Below are positions 1 to 8,860 of a stretch of 64,000 bases of DNA, one piece after another (positions within the stretch are counted from its first letter, which is position 1; each line of letters opens with the position of its first letter). The notes beneath the pieces are model-generated. The model was given only the letters and a program-made list of their open reading frames with translations. It ran no database searches and was not told the origin of the DNA. Position numbers and translations under genes: made by a program. Source of the DNA: G965230065 sp965230065 (GTDB taxonomy: Bacteria > Bacteroidota > Bacteroidia > Cytophagales > Cyclobacteriaceae); contig OZ245942.1 in the NCBI GenBank assembly GCA_965230065.1, positions 7,440,001-7,504,000 on the forward strand, read 5' to 3'.

Positions 1-1243
1 GTGCATGGGCAAACGCTGCCTGATGCGGATCTACCCTGCCATAACCAAAGTCATCATCACGGCCGGGCGTACCCAAAAAATCAGCCGTTTGTGCCAAGAG
101 TCTTCGGATGGTGATGTTATCGGCATAACGGTGGGTGCCTTTGGCAATGGCAGCAGCCCCAGCCACATGTGGGCAAGCCATACTCGTACCACTCATGCGT
201 ACATGCCCGCCACCTGCGCGGCAAGACAACACCTGTACCCCCGGTGCACATAATTCTACTTCCGGCCCTTTGTTGCTAAAAGAAGCCAATGCATTGCTGC
301 TGTCAATGGCAGAAACCGCAATAACTGATTTGTATTTGGCAGGATGGCTTACCGGGCCACCATAATCATTCCCGGCGGCTCCTACCAAAATAGCACCCTG
401 GTTCCAGGCAGCGGTACAAATAGCTTCCAGGGCAGAGGGCGCGCTGCTTCCCCCCAAACTCATGCTGAGTACATGGATGTTTTTCTTATTGATGCACCAG
501 TCAATGCCAGCAATCAAACTACTCCAGGCACCGCTGCCTGTGCGGCTCAATACTTTTACGGCATACAAATAGGCAGAAGGCGCTACGCCTACCACACCTG
601 AGCCGTTGATGGCTGCACCAATGGTTCCTGCACAGTGTGTACCATGTCCGTTATAGTCCATCGGGCTGCTTTCGTCATCAATAAAACTGATGCCAAACCT
701 ATAATTAGGGCTGATATCGGGGTGGTTATAGTCAATGCCCGTGTCCAAGATAGCTACTTTGATGCCTTTGGCTTTGGTAGCATCCCAGGCATCCGGCGCT
801 TTGATTTGGTTCACGCCTTCGGGCACGGTTTCAGATTGTACCACAGGTTGTCCTTCGTACATCAAATGTGCCGTAGTGGAATAGGCAGGTGCGGTGTGCT
901 GGCCTTTGGGATGGGCTTCAAATTCGTGTCGCCTAAAAGCATAGCAGAGGCCATCATCTTCCACCTTGGCCACATTGTCATTCTTTTTTAGCTTATCTAT
1001 TTCCTTCTGTGTGAAATTACCCATTACAATTGGTGCTTCGTATTGGTTTACGTCGTAGCCGATTTCTTCTTTGGGCATACTGGAAGGCACCGCCTGCCCA
1101 CGCGACATATCTTTGGCATTAAAAAAATTTATTTGCGGGCTGATCGCATTTCTTACAATATCAACTTTGTCTTCCTGCTTGTCAGGGCGTTTGTCTTTGG
1201 GCTTGAAAGTAATGATGATCCGTTTTTTTTCATTTTTAGCCAT
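1..1243 (-). CDS. Subtilisin-like serine protease (S8), 3' end beyond window
   Basis: Peptidase S8 family endoprotease; 414 codons are visible and the frame is still open at base 2, so the C-terminus is missing. The triad is readable: Asp167 in LDTGID, His200 in GHGTHCAG and Ser354 in GTSMACPH. Residues 70-100 look like an inhibitor_I9-type propeptide, before the catalytic domain at about 150-400. The start ATG is followed by a lysine-rich N-terminus (MAKNEKKR) with no visible signal peptide, which suggests a cytoplasmic enzyme or a non-Sec route. The gene is divergent from the toxin-23-like gene. Family assignment is certain; the substrate is unknown. Confidence 0.95.
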   Translation of the reverse strand, partial: MAKNEKKRIIITFKPKDKRPDKQEDKVDIVRNAISPQINFFNAKDMSRGQAVPSSMPKEEIGYDVNQYEAPIVMGNFTQKEIDKLKKNDNVAKVEDDGLCYAFRRHEFEAHPKGQHTAPAYSTTAHLMYEGQPVVQSETVPEGVNQIKAPDAWDATKAKGIKVAILDTGIDYNHPDISPNYRFGISFIDDESSPMDYNGHGTHCAGTIGAAINGSGVVGVAPSAYLYAVKVLSRTGSGAWSSLIAGIDWCINKKNIHVLSMSLGGSSAPSALEAICTAAWNQGAILVGAAGNDYGGPVSHPAKYKSVIAVSAIDSSNALASFSNKGPEVELCAPGVQVLSCRAGGGHVRMSGTSMACPHVAGAAAIAKGTHRYADNITIRRLLAQTADFLGTPGRDDDFGYGRVDPHQAAFAHA

Positions 1244-1269
1244 AGTCGTAAGGGTTAGGTTACAGTAGG

Positions 1270-1302
1270 GCGGCTGCGTCGGCAGTCCGATCACTGAGCC
1301 GC
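1270..1302. repeat. GC-rich hairpin with GTCGG-N4-CCGAT core
   Basis: GCGGCT (1270-1275) pairs with AGCCGC (1297-1302); inside it GTCGG (1278-1282) pairs with CCGAT (1287-1291) around a CAGT loop. It lies just upstream of the subtilase start. The same inner core recurs at 10659-10672 and 47460-47473. It could be a dispersed palindromic unit or part of the subtilase leader. Confidence 0.5.
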
Positions 1303-1506
1303 GTTACAAAATATCATTTGTGATAATGTTTACCTTATTAGTATGTATGCAAAGCAGGAATGTCTACCTCAACGACTGAAAAACTTATTACTTAAAGCTA
1401 CTCAATTAATTTTTGCAAGACAAGCTGATGCCCAATATTGAGATAAGGTTGTCTTTTTCAGGATTTGCCACTAAATTATACTTCAGTTCAACATGCCAAT
1501 TTTTTT

Positions 1507-2541
1507 ATGCCCTCACTTCTACACATAGCCTTGTCTGTGGCATTATTATTCGTTTACAATTTTGTTTGCGGGCAACCCTCCCTCATGCCCCTGGCCTATC
1601 AAAATGATGTAGAGGAAAGCAAAATTCATAATACCAATATTGAAGGGTTCAACTTTGGGGTGTTATTAGCAGCGGGTTTTACGTTCGGGTTTAAAAAGCA
1701 ATCTCATTTTAACTTCAATCTCGCCGCAGGGGTATCCTGGAAAAAAGATTTCTTTATGGGGGGCACCAACCTGGCCATTAACCTGTACTCTGGCGGATTA
1801 GGCACGCAGCAGGCAGTTACCGGAAAAATGGAATTTCAGGGAGATTTTATACTGAGCCCTTCTGTTACTTTTGGGTTTCAAGATGGAGACTTGATGCCGC
1901 TCTATACTTTTAATTCCTCTTCATTGAGTACGGTATTTGACAATTATAAATACAACCTGACCCTGGGGCAAAACTTTGTATTCAATACCAATGGCAGAAA
2001 CCAGCGGGTGGCTTCTTTTGGCTTGCGAATTGACGATTTTTCCATTCATACTTACAATGATGTCAGGATTGTACCCATTCTGGTAGGCGATGGGGATGAC
2101 CGCTGGTGGACGGGTGGTGTACAAAGCAATATCGTATTACCTGACGGAAATATATTGAGTTTTGGCTCAGAGGTTTTTACAGGTGTTCGCACTACCCCAC
2201 GCCGTATCTTTTGCTGTAACGAACTGGACACATTGTTCAGTAGAATTCCAGGATCTAAATTCCGCCACCCTGTTTATCACCGCCAACCCACCCAGGCTGA
2301 TTATCAGTTGAACAACGGGCGAACTTTCATAAAATTAACCACGTTTCGATGGGACAAAGCCGTGGTGGTGGGCAGGGTAGACCTGACCGGCCGCAGCCAA
2401 ATGCAAATTCAGAATTTTATTCATGACAATGGCGACCCAGATCGTAGCAATTGTGCTGATTTTGACCTGACACCCTGGTTTTTGGCCTTTCCGCTCAGCT
2501 CGGTGCATCTAGGTGCTATTGGTGGATATATTGATTTGTAA
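1507..2541 (+). CDS. Exported protein resembling polymorphic toxin type 23 domain
   Basis: 344 residues. The ATG at 1507 is preferred over an in-frame TTG at 1465 because it puts a clean signal peptide (MPSLLHIALS, hydrophobic core, cut near VCGQ) at the N-terminus. The mature part is rich in beta-strand, glycine and aromatic residues, and includes a GDGDDRWWTGG stretch followed by a FGSEVFTGVR-like segment. That order resembles the Ntox23 domain often found in secreted Bacteroidota proteins. No immunity gene is obvious; the next gene encodes another exported protein. The toxin label is a recollection of family pattern, not proof; a beta-barrel outer-membrane protein is an alternative. Confidence 0.55.
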   Translation: MPSLLHIALSVALLFVYNFVCGQPSLMPLAYQNDVEESKIHNTNIEGFNFGVLLAAGFTFGFKKQSHFNFNLAAGVSWKKDFFMGGTNLAINLYSGGLGTQQAVTGKMEFQGDFILSPSVTFGFQDGDLMPLYTFNSSSLSTVFDNYKYNLTLGQNFVFNTNGRNQRVASFGLRIDDFSIHTYNDVRIVPILVGDGDDRWWTGGVQSNIVLPDGNILSFGSEVFTGVRTTPRRIFCCNELDTLFSRIPGSKFRHPVYHRQPTQADYQLNNGRTFIKLTTFRWDKAVVVGRVDLTGRSQMQIQNFIHDNGDPDRSNCADFDLTPWFLAFPLSSVHLGAIGGYIDL

Positions 2542-2590
2542 ACTGAAAGTAGACCGGCTTTCTAAGCCGCCTTACAAAAAATCAGGTTTT

Positions 2591-3214
2591 ATGAAAAGCT
2601 TAATATATATTTGGCTTGTGATACAAGCAGGGCTGCCTTCAGCTTCCAGCCTGTACTTAAAATGGTGGAGTACTACCATAACAGCTCTTGCCCTGCTATT
2701 TTTATTCATATCTATTTCTACTGAAACTGTAAAAGCCCAGGACCTCCCGCGGGAAAGTAAAATCAATTTCAAGTACAAAGGGAAATTTTCAGAACACCTT
2801 AGTAGTTCAGATACACTGCCTATTGATATCAATGCCATCTATTACAGCATTTTTGTAGACCCGGTATTTCAGGATACCATTTACGATTACCTCCGGTTTT
2901 TTCCCAAAGGCCAGTTGTTCAGGAGTGGCAATTACCCGCACGAGCCGTCTGTAACGGAAGCGCAGCAGGAAAACTTACGACTGGGGTATCATGGGTATTA
3001 CTACATTGAAGATACATTGCTTCACATGGAAATTTATACCGACCGCTACTCTGACAAAGAGTATTTTGTGGCAACCTTTAATGACAGCACCATCAATATT
3101 TACAAAACCAAAACCATGCGTGCCCCCGACATACTGGCCGCTACCCGCAAAGACACGATTATTTATCAGAAAAAATCTGTGGCTTTTCCAGATAATGTGT
3201 CGCCTCACTGGTAA
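2591..3214 (+). CDS. Exported hypothetical protein
   Basis: 207 residues from the ATG at 2591, 49 nt after the upstream stop. The N-terminus has a hydrophobic stretch (MKSLIYIWLVIQ) and a second one (ITALALLFLFISIS) before an AQ-type cleavage site, so it is either an unusually long signal peptide or translation starts later. The mature part is polar, with many Tyr and Asp residues and no recognised motif. Its spacing suggests co-transcription with the upstream toxin-23-like gene; an immunity role is possible but nothing in the sequence shows it. Confidence 0.6.
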   Translation: MKSLIYIWLVIQAGLPSASSLYLKWWSTTITALALLFLFISISTETVKAQDLPRESKINFKYKGKFSEHLSSSDTLPIDINAIYYSIFVDPVFQDTIYDYLRFFPKGQLFRSGNYPHEPSVTEAQQENLRLGYHGYYYIEDTLLHMEIYTDRYSDKEYFVATFNDSTINIYKTKTMRAPDILAATRKDTIIYQKKSVAFPDNVSPHW

Positions 3215-3294
3215 AAAAATATCAATCCAATTGTAACTTTCTGAAAACCTTGCAGTTTACCACGCTGCATCAACACAATTAAACTGCGCCAACG

Positions 3295-3843
3295 TTGGAT
3301 TCAACATCAGACAACGCCATCATGCTGAAAGTGAAAGCAGGTGATTTGGATAAGCTTGCCCTGCTTTTCGAGCGGTACAACCGCCCTTTGTTCGGTTTTT
3401 TCTACCGCTCATGCGGACAAGCTGAGAGCAGCGAAGATTTGGTGCAGAATGTGTTCATGCGCATGCTCAAATACAAACATACATTCACAGGCGAAGGAAA
3501 GTTCACCACCTGGATGTACCACCTGGCCCGCAATGTGCTGGCCGATCATTTTAAGAAACAAAAAAAGTTGGGCTACAATGACGATTTCGCTAAACTGGAA
3601 AATATGCAAGACCATAACGATACCGAAGGACATCAGCAGGAAGACAACCTGGTGCTCTTGCGCAAAGCCATCGGCCAGCTGAGCCATGAAAAACAGGAAG
3701 TGCTGGTGATGAGCCGGTACCAGGGCCTGAAGTACAAAGAAATCGCTGAAATACTGCAATGTACCGAAGCCAATGTGAAGGTACGGGTATACCGGGCAGT
3801 GCAAGAGTTGAGAAAAATTTACATGAAACTGGAAAAACTATAA
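3295..3843 (+). CDS. ECF RNA polymerase sigma factor
   Basis: 182 residues. Sigma-70 region 2 spans about 20-90 (DLVQNVFMRM, TWMYHLARNVLADHF) and region 4 about 125-180 (YKEIAEILQCTEANVKVRV helix-turn-helix). A TTG start at 3295 gives the usual family N-terminus (MDSTSDNAIMLKVKAGD); an ATG at 3322 would remove part of region 2. The stop is 4 nt before the next gene, which encodes a membrane anti-sigma-like protein, so the pair should form a surface signalling module that also expresses the two DUF4097 genes downstream. A GTAAC motif near 3230 could be the -35 of an autoregulated promoter; this is speculative. Confidence 0.93.
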   Translation: MDSTSDNAIMLKVKAGDLDKLALLFERYNRPLFGFFYRSCGQAESSEDLVQNVFMRMLKYKHTFTGEGKFTTWMYHLARNVLADHFKKQKKLGYNDDFAKLENMQDHNDTEGHQQEDNLVLLRKAIGQLSHEKQEVLVMSRYQGLKYKEIAEILQCTEANVKVRVYRAVQELRKIYMKLEKL

Positions 3844-3847
3844 TCCC

Positions 3848-4651
3848 ATGAAAGTGCAGGAAAGATATATAGAGCTGGTAGCCGATTACCTGGCCGGCAC
3901 ACTTACCGAACAGGGAAAAAAAGAACTGGAGACTTATATACAGCAAGGACTGGTATCTGAAGAAGAACTGGAGAGACTGGGAAAAATGTATACGGATATG
4001 GAAGCCATACCTGCACCTGAGCCATCCGAAAAGATGCGAACTGGTTTTTACGAAGCACTGGAGCAACAAAAAACTGCACAGGCGGACGGAAATATATGGA
4101 GACGCATTATCAGTGGGTTTAGCTGGGAAAACAGCATTTCTGTAAAGCAACTTGCTTTTGGTATCACGATTTTACTGGTGGGTGTATGGGTTGGCTACAG
4201 GCTCAGTCCCACAGAAAAATACGAAGACCGCCTGGGCACGCTTTCATCGGAAGTGCGGGAAATGCGTGAAATGATGATGCTCACCATGCTGGAGCAGCCT
4301 TCTGCCATTGAGCGCCTCAAAGCAGTGAACATTAGCCAGGAAATGGATGGCGCCACACTAAAAGTAACAGATGCCTTGCTGCAAACACTCAATCAGGACG
4401 AAAATGTAAACGTACGCCTCGCTGCCCTGGATGCGCTTTTGCGGTATACACACCAACCTGCTGTTCGGGAGGGGCTGGTTGGCGCCATCAGTCATCAGGA
4501 GTCGCCCCTGGTACAGATGGCCCTTGCCGAAGCGATGGTAAACTTGCAGGAAAAGACATCGGTGGAGCAACTGCAAGAACTTCTGCAACGAGACAGTCTC
4601 AATGAAGAAGTAGAGAAAAAAGTTAAAGAAAGTATTCAAACATTAATTTAA
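3848..4651 (+). CDS. Membrane anti-sigma-like protein with HEAT repeats
   Basis: 267 residues. The cytoplasmic N-terminus (about 1-85) has the position and length of an anti-sigma domain but no HxxxCxxC zinc motif. One transmembrane segment lies at about 97-116 (AFGITILLVGVWVGYRL), followed by a coiled-coil-like stretch and HEAT-type helical repeats at about 165-265 (VNVRLAALDALL, SPLVQMALAEAM). It starts 4 nt after the sigma stop, which implies translational coupling. The likely role is to hold the ECF factor at the membrane, with the periplasmic HEAT part as sensor; the role is inferred from order and topology. Confidence 0.75.
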   Translation: MKVQERYIELVADYLAGTLTEQGKKELETYIQQGLVSEEELERLGKMYTDMEAIPAPEPSEKMRTGFYEALEQQKTAQADGNIWRRIISGFSWENSISVKQLAFGITILLVGVWVGYRLSPTEKYEDRLGTLSSEVREMREMMMLTMLEQPSAIERLKAVNISQEMDGATLKVTDALLQTLNQDENVNVRLAALDALLRYTHQPAVREGLVGAISHQESPLVQMALAEAMVNLQEKTSVEQLQELLQRDSLNEEVEKKVKESIQTLI

Positions 4652-4672
4652 ACACCGCTACTGCGGATTGAT

Positions 4673-5566
4673 ATGAAAACTATACTACTATCCTTTTTTG
4701 TTATTGCACACCTAAGCGGACTGGGAAGTCCGCTCTCCGAAACTGTTGACGAAGCGTATGAAAAACATACAGAAACCATACGGAAAACTTTGAAGTTTTC
4801 AGGCCAAAGTGACCGCAATGTGTTTATCCTCAAAAATGTGCAGGGCTTTGTAAAAGTGGAGGGTTACAACGGCACTGAAGTACAAATTGAAGCGGAAAAA
4901 TCTATCCATGCGAAAAGCCAGGCTAAGCTGGAGCAAGCACTCAATGAGTTTAAACTATTATTTGAAGAAGCCGGAGACCGTATTTTTGTGTATCTGGAGG
5001 CCCCTTTCATCAAGTTAAAAAAGACCGAAGATGATGTAGAATACAACATACAGCACGATGCCAAAGATTATCAATACAAAGTTAATTTCACAGTAAAAGT
5101 CCCTTTTAATACTTCACTGAAAATAAGCACAATTAATGAAGGGAGTGTTGAAGTAGCCAGTGTACATGGAAAAATGCTCGAAGCATCTAACATAAATGGC
5201 GACCTGGCTTTGGATAATATTGAAGGTATTACCAAGGCATCTACCATCAATGGCAACATCAAGGCTACTTATCATGCAAGTCCGCCTGAAGCTTCTGATT
5301 ATAGCACCATCAATGGTAATATTACGACTATTTTCCCTGAAAATTTATCGGCAGATATTTCCATGAAAACCATGAATGGGGAGTATTATACCAACTTTAC
5401 AGATGTAAAACGGGCAGCCACCAAGGTTGAAAAAGGTAGTGGTAAATCGGGCAAAGGCACGGTGTATAAAATAGACAAATCTACCGGAATACGCATTGGC
5501 AATGGTGGCATAGCACTTGATTTCCAAACCATAAACGGAAATATTTATATCAAAAAAGCAGAATAG
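4673..5566 (+). CDS. Exported DUF4097 beta-solenoid protein (first copy)
   Basis: 297 residues with an N-terminal signal peptide (MKTILLSFFVIAHLSG). The C-terminal two thirds contain repeated INGN/INGNI turns spaced about 20-25 residues apart, typical of DUF4097/DUF4098 beta-helix proteins related to putative adhesins. The region around 100-150 is lysine-rich and probably caps the solenoid. It lies 21 nt after the anti-sigma-like gene and before a second family member, so it is probably a regulon product of the ECF factor. The biochemical function of this family is unknown. Confidence 0.85.
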   Translation: MKTILLSFFVIAHLSGLGSPLSETVDEAYEKHTETIRKTLKFSGQSDRNVFILKNVQGFVKVEGYNGTEVQIEAEKSIHAKSQAKLEQALNEFKLLFEEAGDRIFVYLEAPFIKLKKTEDDVEYNIQHDAKDYQYKVNFTVKVPFNTSLKISTINEGSVEVASVHGKMLEASNINGDLALDNIEGITKASTINGNIKATYHASPPEASDYSTINGNITTIFPENLSADISMKTMNGEYYTNFTDVKRAATKVEKGSGKSGKGTVYKIDKSTGIRIGNGGIALDFQTINGNIYIKKAE

Positions 5567-5622
5567 TAACCCAGAGAAAGTTATTGTCAGCCAGAAATAT
5601 TAATTACGAAAAACAGAATATA

Positions 5623-6429
5623 ATGAAAAACATTTATCAATATAGTTGGGTATTTATTTTTTTACTCCTTCCGACTTTGGGATGGGCACAGGAAGAACGC
5701 ATTGTCGTACCGCTCTCTCAACCGGGCCAACCGGGGTGGCTCAAGATTCACCTGGTAACCGGCTCCATTGAAGTGACAGGGTATAATGGTAAAGAGGTGA
5801 TTGTAGACTACGAAACACCAGGAAACAACTACAAAGACAAGCAAAAAGCCCCCGAAGGCATGCACCGGATTCCTAATGAAAATTTCGGGCTCAGGATCAC
5901 AGAAGAAGCCAATGAGGTGAATGTAAAGGTGGAAGTCCCCAACAAGAAAACTATTCTCAGGGTATCGGTACCCCAAAACTTTTCCCTGAACCTGGGAACC
6001 GTAAACAATGGTGATATTAATGTCAACAATGTATCTGGTGAAATGGAAATCAGTAATGTGAATGGTAATATTTTTATGAACAATGTATCAGGCGCAGTGG
6101 TAGCCAATACGGTAAACGGCAATTTGAAAGTGGGCTTTGAACAGATGACGCAGGATGCGCCTATGTCATTCACCACGCTTAATGGTAATGTAGATGTAAC
6201 CCTGCCCCCCACAGCCAAAGCTTCGGCCAGGATAAGCACCTTAAATGGGGAAATTTATACAGATTTTGAACTCACCCTGAATAACCGGGGAACGCAAGTA
6301 AATAAATCGCGTGAAGATGGGGTGTACAGAATAGAAATTGACAAACAAATATACGGTGATATCAACGGCGGAGGAGCTGAGATGATTTTCAAGAGTCATA
6401 ATGGTAATATCCTTATCCGGAAGAGGTAG
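5623..6429 (+). CDS. Exported DUF4097 beta-solenoid protein (second copy)
   Basis: 268 residues from the ATG at 5623, which begins a good signal peptide (MKNIYQYSWVFIFLLLPTLG, cut after AQ); an in-frame TTG at 5584 adds a non-hydrophobic extension. The same NGNI/VNGN turn repeats as the preceding gene show it is a diverged paralogue. It is last in the sigma, anti-sigma, DUF4097, DUF4097 operon. The stop is immediately followed by a 65-nt hairpin-forming repeat (6429-6493) that may end transcription. An envelope-stress sensor or surface role is inferred only from context. Confidence 0.86.
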   Translation: MKNIYQYSWVFIFLLLPTLGWAQEERIVVPLSQPGQPGWLKIHLVTGSIEVTGYNGKEVIVDYETPGNNYKDKQKAPEGMHRIPNENFGLRITEEANEVNVKVEVPNKKTILRVSVPQNFSLNLGTVNNGDINVNNVSGEMEISNVNGNIFMNNVSGAVVANTVNGNLKVGFEQMTQDAPMSFTTLNGNVDVTLPPTAKASARISTLNGEIYTDFELTLNNRGTQVNKSREDGVYRIEIDKQIYGDINGGGAEMIFKSHNGNILIRKR

Positions 6430-6493
6430 GCAGGAAACAGTGGCAGGAGGCAGGTTTCTTTCACTGCTACTGCCACTGTCTCCTGCCGCTGCC
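6429..6493. repeat. GGCAGG/CAGTGG short-period inverted repeat between convergent genes
   Basis: Left arm 6429-6453 (GGCAGGAAACAGTGGCAGG onward) and right arm 6464-6493 are nearly perfect inverse complements over about 24 bp with a 10-nt loop. Each arm is built of short GGCAGN-type units. It lies between the convergent DUF4097 and DoxX-like stops and could act as a two-way terminator. It resembles the heptad elements at 7042, 10609, 46794 and 59244 in being a degenerate short-period intergenic repeat. Confidence 0.7.
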
Positions 6494-6503
6494 AACTATT
6501 TTT

Positions 6504-6869
6504 TTAGAAAGTAGGATCATTCTCAAACCTTCCTGCAAAGGCCAACGCTGCTCCTGCTAAGGCCAAATCTTTTAACATACTTGAAACTGATGCCTGATCA
6601 CCCCCCAGCGCTCCAGGTAGATGTATACTTAATGCAAAAATTGCCAGCATGAGTGCGAGTAACAGACAGGCAAGCCGGGCTTGCTTCTTGATAAGAATAC
6701 TGATTGCGGCAGCCAGTAGTGCAGCCCCGGTAAGATATACCCAAATTACTCCCCCAGGAATAGGTACCATTCCCGCCATGGCCGGCCCATTCATAAAATG
6801 AAACAACCCAAAAATTGCCAAAGGGATCGCAAAGATAATTCTCGCGACAGTTGATGTTAAAGTTTGCAT
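6504..6869 (-). CDS. DoxX-like small membrane protein
   Basis: 121 residues with four predicted membrane helices (RIIFAIPLAIFGLFHF, WVYLTGAALLAAAISIL, ACLLLALMLAIFALS, LALAGAALAFAG). Length and topology match DoxX/DoxD-related proteins, and the F-F-H segment in helix 1 is typical. The ATG at 6869 starts it; no other gene is close on this strand upstream. Family members have been linked to redox or thiosulfate metabolism, but no activity can be read from this sequence. Confidence 0.75.
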   Translation of the reverse strand: MQTLTSTVARIIFAIPLAIFGLFHFMNGPAMAGMVPIPGGVIWVYLTGAALLAAAISILIKKQARLACLLLALMLAIFALSIHLPGALGGDQASVSSMLKDLALAGAALAFAGRFENDPTF

Positions 6870-7041
6870 TTGTTTAAGGTTTTGGTTGAAAATGTTAGAA
6901 TCTTAAGTAATGAATTTATGAAAACTTTAACAAATATGAAAAATAAACTGTCGTATAGGAGACAATAGCCCGGTATATTCACACAAATGCGCACCTGAAT
7001 TAAAAATAACTTCATTCGGAGAAAAAAGTGTGAACCGTTAA

Positions 7042-7091
7042 CCTCAAGCCCAAGCCCACAAAACTTGTAGCTTGCAGCGCGGAGCTTGGGG
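7042..7091. repeat. CTTGNAG heptad repeat with inverted CCCAAGC arm
   Basis: Four consecutive 7-nt units run from 7064 to 7091: CTTGTAG, CTTGCAG, CGCGGAG, CTTGGGG. CCCAAGC (7049-7055) is the exact inverse complement of GCTTGGG (7084-7090), so the array can fold into a hairpin. It sits 15 nt beyond the M48 protease stop (minus strand), where a terminator would be expected. Confidence 0.7.
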
Positions 7092-7105
7092 AGAAGGTCA
7101 ACTAT

Positions 7106-8566
7106 TTACAGATTAGAAGCATCAACACTCACAGTTTTAATCAGCATGCCTTTGGTCAGTTGGGCATTCAAATCCATACTGTTCAGGATAGCCAGCTCAT
7201 CAAAACGTTTTTCGGGCATATTGAACGTACGAAGGGCAGCACGCAATGGCATATCTTCCGGCACCTCCTCAATTACAATGCGCTCGGGTTGTACGTTGAT
7301 TTTTTCAGGGTCATTCAACACATTGAAGTTTCCCATACTTGCCCGGAATACAGAAGCATAGTTATTGAATTTATCAGCCGGGCTGATGCCTATCATGGCA
7401 TAGTAATTTCCATCATACTCGATGACATAGCTCAACGTGCGCAGTAGCAATTGCTCCTGCTGCTGTTCTGCCACCAGGGCGATAGCATCCAGGCCGTTGA
7501 CCCTTATTTGTTCAGAATTTTTCAAAGTAAGCTGGTTACTATTCAACACATTACGGGCAGCGTCTTCTAAAGAATTACCCTGGGCCAGCGTTAATACCAT
7601 CAACGCATCCCCGCTTTGAGGGGCCATCTGCACCTGCTGGGGAGAATTATGGAAACTCCACTGTTGGGGCACCGGAAATTGAAACTTCAATACCGGATGG
7701 TAAAATACGCCATTGGCCAGGTATCCTTGTTTGGGGTCTTCCCCGTAAATCATACCATCAATTATTCTCAAATACTCATTCCTGTTTACTTCCAGGTCAG
7801 TAGCATTGAGTTTAGTTTCCCATTTTTCAGCATGTTGCTTCACTTTCTCCAGGCGGTCATTGGGATCGGGATGAGTTGATAAAAAAGTAGGCACATCCCC
7901 GGCACCAGCCTGGGTTTGTAAGCGGTCCAAGGTGCTGAAAAACCCGGCCATTTCTTCAGCATCGTAGCCTATTCGGGTAGCATACTCTGCCCCCAGTCGG
8001 TCAGACTGACTTTCGTTATTTCTGCTGAATTGTAAAAACAAAAGGCCAATGCCCTGCTGGGCAACATCAGCAAACCGGGCTACCTCAGGCGAAATCAGGA
8101 TGCCGGCGATAAGCCCTGCCTGGGCCAGCATATTGTTGCTTTGTTGCTTGGCCGAATGCCGGGCCGTAATGTGCCCGATTTCGTGCCCCAGTACACCTGC
8201 AAACTCCGCTTCATTGTTAAAATGCGCCATAATACCCCTGGTGAAATAGACATAACCTCCGGGCACAGCAAAGGCATTCACGACCGGGGAGTCCACGATT
8301 TTAAATTCATAATTAAGTTCGGGACGGTGCGAAACTTCAGCCATTTCCTGCCCTTTTCTGTCAATAAACTGCTGCAATTGCTGATCGTCATACAGCCCGA
8401 AGTAGCTGACAATTTCAGGATCGGCCTGCTTTCCCATCTCAATTTCCTGCTGCTTGGAAACAAGCATAAATTCCTTCTTCCCGGTAACAGGATTGGTAGC
8501 ACAGGAAATGAACAGAAAGTAAAGTATGAATACTGCTGAGGTAATTTTATAAGAATGTGGTTTCAT
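7106..8566 (-). CDS. M48 family zinc metalloprotease, lipoprotein
   Basis: 486 residues from the ATG at 8566 (a TTG 12 nt upstream is less likely). The N-terminus is a lipoprotein signal (LYFLFISCA), which places the enzyme on a membrane facing the periplasm. HEIGH (in LGHEIGHITARH) supplies two zinc ligands and the catalytic Glu; a downstream Glu in NESQSDRLGAEYA is the third ligand. The region at about 340-440 resembles a PDZ-like accessory domain, and the C-terminal 50 residues resemble LysM. It is related to the periplasmic quality-control proteases LoiP and BepA. It appears monocistronic. Confidence 0.92.
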   Translation of the reverse strand: MKPHSYKITSAVFILYFLFISCATNPVTGKKEFMLVSKQQEIEMGKQADPEIVSYFGLYDDQQLQQFIDRKGQEMAEVSHRPELNYEFKIVDSPVVNAFAVPGGYVYFTRGIMAHFNNEAEFAGVLGHEIGHITARHSAKQQSNNMLAQAGLIAGILISPEVARFADVAQQGIGLLFLQFSRNNESQSDRLGAEYATRIGYDAEEMAGFFSTLDRLQTQAGAGDVPTFLSTHPDPNDRLEKVKQHAEKWETKLNATDLEVNRNEYLRIIDGMIYGEDPKQGYLANGVFYHPVLKFQFPVPQQWSFHNSPQQVQMAPQSGDALMVLTLAQGNSLEDAARNVLNSNQLTLKNSEQIRVNGLDAIALVAEQQQEQLLLRTLSYVIEYDGNYYAMIGISPADKFNNYASVFRASMGNFNVLNDPEKINVQPERIVIEEVPEDMPLRAALRTFNMPEKRFDELAILNSMDLNAQLTKGMLIKTVSVDASNL

Positions 8567-8860
8567 AGCTTTTGGCAATAAAGATGAATTACTTTACGGA
8601 GTAAATTCAAAACCAATGCCATCACCAGAAAATGGGTTTCCTGTTGAATATGCGGGGAAAAGATGAGGCTTTAAGGCAATCATGTAGAGATATTTCTACA
8701 TTATTTACAGAAAAATAATTAATGGTTGAAGGATATGTTACATAGTGTACCCCGAAATTGCAATTTCGGATTACAACCAGAAATCAAGCAAAGTCCCCGG
8801 ATTTATTCCCCAGTGGCGACTGCCGGGGTCCCTTCCTATTGCACTAGGTTGAGCTATTGA
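8567..8860. other. Gene-free spacer with two palindromes
   Basis: No coding sequence seen. It contains a hairpin TGTAGA/TCTACA at 8683-8700, a perfect 18-bp palindrome at 8752-8769, and CCCCGG/CCGGGG arms near 8797-8826. The flanking genes are both on the minus strand, so the spacer is the 3' region of the TM2 gene and the promoter region of the M48 gene. Confidence 0.6.
8752..8769. repeat. Perfect 18-bp palindrome
   Basis: CCGAAATTG followed directly by CAATTTCGG, with GTA and TAC flanks giving partial extension. With no spacer it is more likely a protein-binding site, extruded cruciform or extragenic palindromic unit than a terminator. Only one copy was found in this window. Confidence 0.65.
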
